NCBI GenBank assembly: GCA_000310025.1
Contig: FN648508.1
Location: 142,822-184,249 of the forward strand
Reading direction: 5' to 3'
DNA length: 41,428 bases
Origin: Ectocarpus siliculosus
Lineage: Eukaryota; Sar; Phaeophyceae; Ectocarpales; Ectocarpaceae
The translations under genes were made by a program, and so were the position numbers. Shown here one piece after another: positions 1 through 9,145 of the stretch (position 1 is its first letter; each line of letters begins with the position of its first letter). The notes under the pieces were generated by a model. That model worked only from the letters and a program-made list of their open reading frames with translations, was not told where the DNA came from and did not search any database.

Positions 1-102
1 GGGGGGGAGGGGGGCACCCCCCCTCCGCGCCCAGCCGTCCCCTTTTAGGGGGGGGAAAAGTGACCCCCGGGGAGAAGCAACTTCAAACCCACGGACCAGT
101 GT

Positions 103-170
103 GGGGGGGGGGGGGGGGGGGGTACTTAGGTAAATGCATTTCGTAGTCGCTAGACCATCGACCTCGTGGG
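103..170 (-). repeat. LINE 3'-tail fragment with poly-C end
   Basis: A run of about 20 G followed by GTACTTAGGTAAATGCATTT and then CGTAGTCGCTAGACCATCGA resembles the reverse complement of the 3' end of the LINE copies at 28740-28802 and 31330-31405. There the LINE reads TCAATGGTCTAACCGCTAA, then a GAGTAC motif, then poly-C. Only the tail is left and it is diverged, so this is a family-level resemblance. Confidence 0.5.
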
Positions 171-1530
171 GGGGGACCTGAAAAAGCGACATGCCGCCGC
201 CGGTGTTTGGTGAACAATCAAGCAGACGTACTACACCTCGGACACGTGAAAAGACAAGCAAGAGAGGGATGGACTAACGCAAACAGAATGCGGAGTGTCT
301 TTTGCTCTTGATGCAGACTCACCGAAAATGCCACCTGCTTTAGTTCTTGATACAGATGACGTACTTCAGCTCTTGATACACGACCAAGAAGATGGCATAC
401 GCTAGTCAGACAGGCCACCCTACAGCGAGAACCTCTTCTCTTGCTTCAACCCGAGGCTCGCTCCTTCATCCCTCCGTGGGATAACTCTGACCCTACCCCA
501 ACATCAACCTATTTCTATTATTAGGGTGAGGGTGGGATTTACGACTCCCAACATCTCGACTAAATACTAGGTAAGGGCGGGATTCAAGGTCTATTCCCCA
601 ACATCGAAATATCTCAGGTAGCAGTGTTGTCCAAGTTCTCCTCTTCCTAGTCAATTCGCCTCTCAAGATCCGTACCTCAACACACCGGGTCACGAACACA
701 GGCGAGCTCGACAAGGAACAAGCGATACCATACCACGAGGTAGTCAACAAAGAACGGCTTTCATGGCTACTGTACTTCGAAGTACTGTACAGAAACAGCG
801 AACGGCACATCGCGCAGCAGTACGGCCCACACGCGGAAAGGACAACATCTGTAGTGCCCAAGCTCACTATTTAGGCCCAGACGCAAGGGGCAGGGGTGGG
901 TATACACGCCAGAAGAGGGGGGGAAAGGAGGGAAAAATAATGCGCTCGGCACGGGCAAGTCTGTCGCGGAAATTGAAGGAGTTTTCGTCCCCCGACCTGA
1001 CAGAGATAAAACATAAAAAAGGGGCACCTGAAACTCGGTTGGTGACATGGCAGGTGTGGCCGATAACCATGAAAGGGTCTCAAGCGATTTCACACGTGCT
1101 AGAAATCGTCCCCAACCCCCCCGCATTTTCATTTTCTTCCCACAAAAAAAAACCCAAGAGAAGGAGCGGGGGGGGGGGGGGCTGACAAAAATTCGCTGCA
1201 ACATGTTCCAAACGGCACCGCAGAATGATTTCACAGGTCAATCGCCGTCGAGAGTGACCAACGCTGCACCCTGACAAACCGTTTCACATCACAAAAGGGG
1301 GAAAGCTTATTGGGTACTCGTCTTCTTTGAGCCACTTTCAACATTTGGTCCGTTGGTCAGTTTTGACACAGCTCTTGCATTACGCCTGAGAGAGACAAAG
1401 AGGCCTCCTATCTACACGCGTGAGGGGCGCGTTGTAGTAGTAAACGAGAGGCGTGTGGGGGGGGTCCCTTGAGTCCCAAACTTTGGCTGTTGTCTCTGCT
1501 GCTACGTTCGCGACTTTCCGCAAGAGTCTG

Positions 1531-1750
1531 GGAGATGGCACCCCCGTGTTATTTAGCGTTTTTTTGTAGCGTATTGCTCCACAACTAGGAGGAGCCGAAC
1601 AGCAACCGATACCTCTCAGGAAAGCCCTCGACGATATGTTTCCAAAACTACTACCCTTTCGGCAGTGGTACAATACCCCCCCCCCAGGTTGTGAAGAAAT
1701 ACACGCTACAAAAGAGACGCTCTGCAGTAAAACACGGGGGTGCCATCTCC
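1531..1750. repeat. Imperfect inverted repeat (foldback or MITE remnant)
   Basis: The left arm (about 1531-1586) reads GGAGATGGCACCCCCGTGTT, then TTGTAGCGT, then ACAAC. The right arm (about 1688-1750) reads the same in reverse complement: GTTGTG, then ACGCTACAAAA, then AACACGGGGGTGCCATCTCC. The outer 20 bases match almost perfectly, the inner part less well. The spacer is about 100 bases. No coding capacity is recognisable, so a MITE-like element is the simplest reading. Confidence 0.6.
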
Positions 1751-2904
1751 GACATTTACAGAAAGGAGGAAGCCGATCCAACTAAATCTACACCAACACC
1801 ACCGCTGCGTGAGGGAAGTTGCCCGTGAGGGGACAGGAGGAAAAGGGCAGCGGAGGAGCAAAGTAGAGTCGGCGTTATCTATCGCGGTACCCCGAGAGGA
1901 AAGTCACAAAAAATGACACAAATTTTCGTCCTCGACGGAATAAAAAAACATCCACTGGGAGGGATGCTCCTCCTGTGCACTTTAATATGCACCCGAGATC
2001 CATGTCGTGCCTCCGTTCCGTCAAGCATGGGTTTTTCCTACCGAACTATCTACCATCATCGATCAGAGGAGGGCGGCGGGGTGATCTAGTTGCCAGCACG
2101 CGAAAGCACACAGGTGTACAATAGTATTAGACAAAATAATCCAGACTACGCGAGGCGGGCATTCCGCCTCCGCGCTTGGTGAGCTCGTTGTTGCACATGT
2201 CGCGAAATCATGTCTTCACGCAGCAACTCGGTACTTGACCAGACCACGTGTATGCAAACAGCGCTGTAATAGTAGAATGTCCCGCAAAAACTCTACCAGC
2301 GGGGATTCCGACGTACAAACTGCCTCCCTCGAAGCCTCCGGCTATATACTTGCGCAACCCCTTGTCCCTCACTCGATCCTTGCGGGAAATATTCAGCAGG
2401 GAATAAGCGCCAGGCTATACTGAGTGGTGGGGTAGAAGTCCATCTATTCGAAAAATATTCGAACCCTCAATCCCGTTGGCTATGAGCTCCTCGCCAATGG
2501 TGGCGCAATCTGTTCTGTAATCGAAATTTCTCTGCACGGGTTTTTAGTCACCCCGCTCAACAGAACCCCCCCACTCCCCGTCTGCGAGGAGACCCTCCTG
2601 CAAGGGTGGGGGAGGGGTTACATTTTCTCACGATATCGCGACTTGCGGAACCCCCACCGCCGAAATCGATGTAACTGTCACGGTCGGGGGAGGGGGGGGG
2701 GGCTACTACCCTGGTGTTGAACAACCGGGACCGGTATCATGGGACAGAAGACGTGCATCGCTTCGGCCAGGATCACCGAATACTCTTATCAATACATCCA
2801 CGATACACGTGCTCAGTTAGAGGTGAAGGTCCCGATACAGCAACGCCGATGCTTTCGGCCGACACAGCCTGCGCTACAGCATCAAGTAGTTCGGCGCTTT
2901 GAAT

Positions 2905-2968
2905 AGTCCCTGTGTCCGGTACAGTGCCGGTCAAGCCTCTGGGCACATACCGGCACGATATGGGGACA
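2905..2968. repeat. Short copy of the GTGCCGG element family
   Basis: AGTCCCTGTGTCCGGTACAG, then TGCCGGTCAAG, then GGGCACATACCGGCACGATA and TGGGGAC match the two ends of the elements at 12896-13290. The middle is missing, giving a copy of only about 64 bases. This looks like an internally deleted MITE. Confidence 0.6.
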
Positions 2969-4721
2969 TCTACTACTGCTGTGTGTTGCTCATCGGTCGG
3001 GCGATGGGCTGCTGCTAAAAAAACGGTTTCGCCAGCTACGCCAATTGGTACATACCAAGGTGAGGATGTATGACCGTCGTTTTTTTGCGGCAGGCTTCCG
3101 CTTGCTCGACGTCAACGGAGAAACTAAATTACAGAAATGAAGAGATGTTTTTTGTACTCACCACCAGCTGGCATCACTGATGTAAATCATCAGTGTATAG
3201 ACTTAAAAGACTCGAAATAAGCCCAGAACCCAGCAGGTTTTCCTCCACTCACGGAAAAGACTCCAACACATCCCGTTCAAATGTGGGTATATCTCGAATG
3301 GGGTAGTTTTTCTGTGCGTGTATTTATTTTTCCTCACGAGAAGTGACAGGCGTACATTGCGTATCTTGGGACAGACATTTTCTTCCTCGCCTTCTGAAAG
3401 AAACGAGGAAATCGGGATAACCTGTGTCGTCAAAAATCTTCTTCCGCGCTAAGCCGACGCAACCTCGACGCGATGAAATCTCAGGAATCCTGGATCAGAG
3501 CCAGATGTTTCACCAGCGTAAATAAGCGAAATGATTCGAAAATTGTCATTCGGGGGTCTTGGAGTCTGGACGACGCGTGGGCCGTTAGAGGTTGGAGAAT
3601 GTCACAGCTGGCTGCCAGTTTGTCGACCTTAGAAAACACGAAAAACACCACAGCTATTTAGGAAGCGGCAAGCTGTTGATTTTAGCGTGCGGTTGGTGTT
3701 GAGATTCCGAGTCAGCTGCACCCCCAAAATCGCCTCTATCAGCAACCCAAGACAGGGGGGAGAGGGCGGCACAAGTCGCTACAACCCATATTTTTGGGCC
3801 ATTACCTCTTCATGGCACCGATGAACCCACTGTGGAGATAGCCTTGTACAACAGAAAATTTACAATTCTAGCTCGAAATCGAAGCGTACAAAATAGTGTT
3901 GTTACTTGCCATGTACTAAAAAGTGTCTTGGTTGTGTTTTTTTTTATGTTTACACTACTGCTGTATTATGTATACTACAACTATAAGGTTGTAGGTTTGT
4001 GCATTGACCTCCCATGCTCGCGCCCGAAAGCACGGCGGCGTCAATGAATACTTGGACCGCCGGCAACAAATACAATACTTGAAACATAAAAAGTACCAAG
4101 TATCGAATAATCTGACATGTCTGCTGTCGGCTTCGACCTAGTGGAACAGCAGTACAATGAACGCACGCATCGGAATAAACACGAGCCTTAGATTCGGCGC
4201 GCAATTTGTACAGGTCCTTCCCTGTATGCAAAGCATATGCATCAGGCTTGAATGCGCAGTGGCAATAATTCACCACGCTCGGCAACCCGCACCCCTACAT
4301 CTACTGCTGTAAGAATGGACTTTTAACAATGGTTTTTTTGGGGCCTACCAGTGTGAGAGCCATCACAGAGAACGGCACAAAAAAACTTGAGCTTCTCGGT
4401 ACATCAAAATTTACCGCCTAAAGTATAGAAAAAGTAGGAAGAACTCCAACCTTGCAACTTGTTACTTATATAATAGACCGCACAAACCCAAGGTCCCGCA
4501 GCACCTGCCGTTTCTGGCCACATTTCTGGGCCACACACCCGAGAAGGGAGGGAGCGAGCGAGAGAGGGACGCAACAAGAACCGCGCACAAGCGAAGCAGG
4601 CGCCCACCGGCACCCACACGACCGCGCGCGTAGATTATGCCATGTTTTGGAACAATACTGCTGATGTTCCGAACGGCAGCAAACCTACTTTTACTGCGAG
4701 TGCCGATGCGGCTCTGGCTAT

Positions 4722-4880
4722 CTACGTATCAGCGCGGCGACTTGGTTCCCCGCTAGACACACCGAAGGGCGTCAGTTCCTCTCCCCCGCCTGGTGCATTC
4801 GCTTCTGGTGTGCGATATGCTTCTTTTATGTACGCATGTTCCCGGCGCGAAGAAGGATGCGCGTTTTCCTCGTATTCCGA
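4722..4880 (-). CDS. Candidate terminal exon, unknown product
   Basis: On the minus strand a frame with balanced composition runs from about 4880 to a TAG at 4722-4724. It contains EFSEYEENAHPSSRREHAY and ends GGGEELTPFGV, then SSGEPSRRADT. It could be the last exon of the gene whose exons lie at 6479-6309 and 5520-5143, because the preceding exon ends in phase 0. However, I see no pyrimidine-rich acceptor just upstream. The call rests only on the codon pattern and position, and chance is not excluded. Confidence 0.25.
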   Translation of the reverse strand, partial: SEYEENAHPSSRREHAYIKEAYRTPEANAPGGGEELTPFGVSSGEPSRRADT

Positions 4881-5090
4881 AAATTCACACTCATTATTAC
4901 TCCACATACACAGCACTTCAGTAGTTCATTAATATGTGATACATATTATAATATCGAACGCAACAACGATTCTCGGGTTCACCACATAAAAAAAGTAAAA
5001 AACTTCCTTCGGTGGTGCCGTCTCCAGCAGCGACCATGCACCAACTCGAGGACGGCATGGGGACTGCTTGTTCTCAGCTCTCGCACACGC

Positions 5091-5100
5091 ACGCGCGCGC

Positions 5101-5133
<33 letters not shown>
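5091..5133. repeat. CA/CG then (GA)n microsatellite
   Basis: CACACGCACGCGCGCGCGAG is followed by a nearly pure GA run to about 5133. It sits directly downstream of the GTGAGTAA donor of the minus-strand exon ending at 5143, so it lies inside an intron. Confidence 0.85.
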
Positions 5134-5142
5134 GTTACTCAC

Positions 5143-6479
5143 GTGGTCGGACACAGGAGGAGCGGACGTCGACCTCTGCAACATGGCACCCGCGAACGCA
5201 TGGTCCACGTTGTTGCTGCTGCTGCCGCCGCTGTCTGCCCCCGCCGCCGCACTACCAGCAAAGCCATCGCCGGCACCTAGCCACCCCCCTCCTCCACCCC
5301 TGGCACCTTCCGCCCCCGGAGCGCTGCCCGTCACGACGGTTGCGCCAGCGAGAAACGCTGCTGCTGCAGCGCTGCTAGCAGCGGTTTCTCCGGGGGGAGA
5401 AGAGGAGGTAGTAGGCTTGTCGACGTCGAAGCCGGGGGATCGCGAGCGGCCGCTGGGAAGGCCGCCATTGGAGGACGATGTCGCCATGGCCGTGCTGCTG
5501 CCGAACGCCGCGGCAGCCACCTGTGTTGTTCGTGTTTGAGTCGCGGGCGGCCATACTCAGACGTGTGTCTTATGTGTTTGGTTCGCGGTGTTCGCACACG
5601 TACGGCTGCTGCCGTGCATGGACTCTCTGCTGCTTTCTGCCGTGGGAGGAGAAAAAGAAATCTCGGCCCATCAAGGAGCGGCGAAATCAGGCCGCAAAAA
5701 TAAAACATGGATATATATGCATGCAGGAACCGTCTGGCGTGTTTCCCGCGAACTGAGCGGGGTTCATATGCGCACGGGGTCTCTGCTAGTGCCTGGGGTG
5801 GACGGGGGGAGGGCAGACAAGACCGCGTACAGCTTGTGTTCACAGGCTTGGTCGGGAAAAACATGACGAACAACAACGAACATAGACGATATTTTGTCGT
5901 GATTTGTGTGTGGCCAGCAAAAAAGTGTGCGTGTGTGCGCAGCTCGTACGGGTCTGTGCGTCCACGCTGTACGGGCTTGAAGCAACACGGACCCAGGCTA
6001 ACCAGCCAAGGGCCTGTGGGGCTGGCCACGAGAGCGACTCCCTCTCAAAGATGTGTCGCATCCCACGTTACATGTGTGAGTATTTTCCACGAGAAATTAA
6101 TCGGATGGTATTGAGACGAAAGGTGCTGTATGATAAAAGAGAGGAGAAGCGATGAGCCATTTGATGCGCCAACCACACACGGCAGCAGCAGCAGCAGCAG
6201 CAGAGTCGAGCCGAGAAAACGCAACACGGGAGCTGCTGCTGCAGGCGACCAAGCAGAAGGGCTCGGCTCGCGATTCACGCCTCAGTGTCTCGCTGCGTCC
6301 GTACTCACCGGTGGAGAGGAAGAAACCGTCGAGTCGCCCGCGGCGCTCTTGTCGCCAGCGCTCAGGCCGCTGCCCAGGCCGTGACCGCCTCCGATCACGT
6401 TGATGTTCATATTGAGGTGCGACACCCCCACGTCCACGGCGCCCGTGGCTCCCCGAGAGCCGTCCATATTTCGGCTAGC
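5143..6479 (-). CDS. Ser/Gly/Ala-rich hypothetical protein (two clear exons)
   Basis: Two minus-strand exons fit splice and phase rules. Exon 6479-6309 (171 nt) follows AAAGCAG and ends at CCACCG|GTGAGT. Exon 5520-5143 (378 nt) follows AACACAG and ends at GACCAC|GTGAGTAA. Both begin and end in phase 0, and the intron between them is 788 bp. The first exon encodes ASRNMDGSRGATGAVDVG, then SHLNMNINVIGGGHG; its ATG at 6467 could be the start. The second encodes AAAAFGSSTAMATSSSNGG, then SRSPGFDVDKP and a long Ala/Gly/Ser stretch, ending STSAPPVSDH. The composition suggests a disordered protein; no domain is recognised. It may be a separate gene or the 3' continuation of the PX-UBA gene upstream on the same strand. 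The 3' end is unresolved. Confidence 0.55.
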
Positions 6480-8311
6480 CTGCTTTCTTCCCTGCTGGAA
6501 GCCACGCCTGGATGCGTGTGTAAGTCTGGGATGTGTAGACACACAGCGAGGACGCACAGAACTGACTGCTGAGATTAGTTCGTCTTTTGATTTTCAAAGG
6601 CGCAAACAAGAGGCCGGCTACAAAGCGGAGAGAGCCAGCGGCGAGTGGCGGCGGGTGGGGTATGAATGTGCGGGGGGCCCCGTGGTTGTTGTATTTCCTT
6701 CCGATATCTTGATCTTGATACTACATGTATCTTCCTTTTCTTCTGTCTTGGGCCGATAGAGCCTATCCTCACAGCCCACACACACAGCAGCGGAAGCAGA
6801 CGGTCACATCTTATCAGCTGACACCCGGTGTGAGCGGTTGTCCAACAGTTTAAACCGCTGCACTTCTGTCTATACGCGCGCGTCTTGTTCTAGCAGCACA
6901 CACAGCGGTAACCAGGCTTTTCGTCCACGGCCACCGCTCGGACAGATTTCCCCCACAGACGTACACACCTGTCCCTGTTGGTGCTCTGGCTGGATACCGC
7001 CGTACGTAGGCGACGTAGACCACAGCACCACACGTGCATGTATGTGTGCATGTACAGCCAGTTTGGCGTGACGCTGAATGTATGTGCACGGCTATTATTG
7101 TTCGATAGTTGTACGAAAAAAGAACGAAGAACATCGTCAGTAGGGGTGCTGCTGGAAGAAGAAATAGCACGCACGACATAGGCCCAATTTCCAGCCGGTT
7201 TCCCCCGCCTCCCACTCACTCATAGACAAGACGTCAGCACCCATTTCGACTGTATGGTTATATATATCTCGAACGTTGTCTCTCTGTATGTTTCTGTATA
7301 TTTTCATAATAATTAAGGTAGCAGCTGGTAGCAAGAAGTGAGGCTGCGTACAACAACAACAGCAGCAAGTAGAGTAATGCTTACGCTTTCTTCGTTATTA
7401 CGGAATGTTCAAATTGGAATTCATCACTAAGTACACATATACATATGCAGGAGGACGCACGCGAGAGAATACTACAGTACCACAGGTACATACATATATG
7501 CGTTCATATGCATAGCTTGTCCCATACAGCAAGCAATGGAGTCAGGTCGTAAAATAAATCGTGCACCTCCAAGTTGCGGCGAGTTGGGATGGAGATTACT
7601 ATTATAATAATAATAGTGATCCCGCCCTTCCTTTGATAGATTGTTCGATGCTCTGCGCTAGATTAGATGTGAATTGAAGAACAGAAAATCGGCGAACAAC
7701 TTGTACTACTATTATTATTCTCATCGGACACCTAGGTACACCTTCCTGTGGTAACGGCCCGCTCGTGACAAGGCTCGAAGCTTTCAGCAGGAGGATCTCA
7801 TCGACTGAGCAGAGGCCAAATATGCCAAGCTATTACGCTGCATACTCTATATGGCGCCGGCGGCTGAGCCCGTTTCTCTCGCCTTTTTTCTTATTCTCGA
7901 GCATTTATTTTTTTTTACCGTCGATTTCTTGTCCGCATTACACTCCCTCCTTGTCTCCTCCGACGAAACAAAACGTTAACGTTTCTGCCCGCGAGCGGGC
8001 GAAAAAACGGTTGGTTGTACCTGTACCTACCTGTAGCAGGCAGACGCTGCAAGTTACAATACAAGTCAGAGGTTGCCCTCGGCCAATTTTTTCGTCCTGA
8101 TATATATCTGGGACCACCACCACCCCCTTCCTCAAATGAAACCTGTGGCCAAATGCGAAATACCTTTCTTTGTTGACTCCCATGAAAGTCGTCCTGTCAT
8201 CTACTATGAAGCATTGTATGCCATCTACTTCGAAGCATCCATATTGGGTACGACGCTTGTGGAATGTGTAGCGCTACTTGCGATCCCGAAGCTAGCGCGT
8301 TCGGACACTAT

Positions 8312-8650
8312 TCATAGTGTTCGAGGGCGGGATGAGTTGCGCGCGTGGACACACATAACCAACAAATGGGGGAAACTCAGGGTCGTGTGATCAAAATCGT
8401 CAACGCTGCCCAGGTCATTCGCCATCCGGAGTCTTGCGGCCCTCGACATGGTCAAAGGTAACGTCAACATGCCACATTGATTGCTAGAACACGTGAAAAA
8501 ACAGAAGATATCATCAATCCTACGCTTCTTGTGCGGACACATGATATCGACGACGAGATCACCCTCGCTCGTTGAAACGACGAACCTTTTCACAACGAGC
8601 AATAGCACAGGGGTGGCTATGGGCCTCAGGGGTTGGAGTAAACGACACAC
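8312..8650 (-). CDS. Hypothetical open frame, 112 codons
   Basis: The minus-strand frame contains VKRFVVSTSEGDLVVDIMC, then PHKKRRIDDIFCFF and MSRAARLRMANDLGSVDDFD. Its composition is more protein-like than the neighbouring random frames, with mixed hydrophobic and charged residues and no low complexity. I recognise no family. It overlaps a SINE-like 3' end at its upstream side, so it may be a scrap of a mobile element or chance. No splice context was identified. Confidence 0.25.
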   Translation of the reverse strand: MCRLLQPLRPIATPVLLLVVKRFVVSTSEGDLVVDIMCPHKKRRIDDIFCFFTCSSNQCGMLTLPLTMSRAARLRMANDLGSVDDFDHTTLSFPHLLVMCVHARNSSRPRTL

Positions 8651-8692
8651 GTGCTGTGAGCGCTGATTTGAAGTAAAGACAAGAAGAAAAAA
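8610..8692 (+). repeat. SINE 3' end with A-rich tail (5'-truncated copy)
   Basis: GTGCTGTGAGCGCTGATTTG followed by AAGTAAAGACAAGAAG and poly-A is nearly identical to the 3' end of the SINE at 11711-12024 (GTGCTGTGAGCGCTGATTTG, AAGTGAAG, poly-A). The preceding bases (AGGGGTTGGAGTAAACGACA against ACGGGTCGGAATAAACGGCA) also match. The tRNA-like head is absent. Confidence 0.7.
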
Positions 8693-9145
8693 AAACAGCG
8701 CATCTCCTCCATCTCCAGTGTTGTTACTGCAGCAAAGATAAAAAAAAACGCAAATGACTGTGCCATCGATCGGGGGGAGGTGGGGGGAGAGAGAAAAGAT
8801 AATGAAAGAAAACTCATTCCCACACTACATATAGCAAGGCGGCCATCTGTACACAAACGTTCCCCCCATCTATTTTCGAGATAGCTCTACTGTACCACGA
8901 CACCTTGCACCACAGACGCTTTGCAGCAGGCGCACTGCATCCCCCCTCAATGACTTCCCACGACAGGGTGACAAGCAAAAAGAAGACAATGACGCGAAGA
9001 CCGCGCATAACGATGGGACCCAATAAAGGCTTCAGAACAAAACAAACTCCAGAACCACTACCAATTAACACAATACACCCCATCGCCCGTACGTGTACTC
9101 CCTCTTTTTCTGTACAACAGAGGACACTATCAACGGTTACAGAAA

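Larger units (their letters stand above)
1..4700. other. Region without a recognisable gene
   Basis: Neither strand shows a reading frame with recognisable protein motifs or a convincing chain of splice sites. G/C homopolymers (1-12, 103-122, 1170-1182, 2690-2702) and decayed repeats dominate. The longer open frames here are short, rich in Arg, Ser and Cys, and look random. Listed separately are the LINE tail at 103-170, the inverted repeat at 1531-1750 and the small GTGCCGG element at 2905-2968. Copies of TACTGCTGT lie near 2972, 3956, 4144 (reverse) and 4304. Confidence 0.5.
6480..9145. other. Intergenic or intronic stretch, mostly unexplained
   Basis: There is no confident exon between the PX-UBA stop codon (9146) and the exon starting at 6479. 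Contents are AT-rich tracts at 7240-7700 with ATA repeats, a modest minus-strand open frame at 8312-8650 and a SINE 3' end at about 8610-8692, the last two listed separately. If the 5143-6479 exons belong to the PX-UBA gene, this would be an intron; otherwise it is intergenic. Confidence 0.4.

Noticed and set aside
764-794. Palindrome TACTGTACTTCGAAGTACTGTA
   Set aside because: A single short palindrome with no related copies noticed and no context; probably chance or a repeat scrap.
5068-5539. Plus-strand frames rich in Arg/Glu or Ala/Pro
   Set aside because: They are antisense to the 5520-5143 exon and read through the GA microsatellite.
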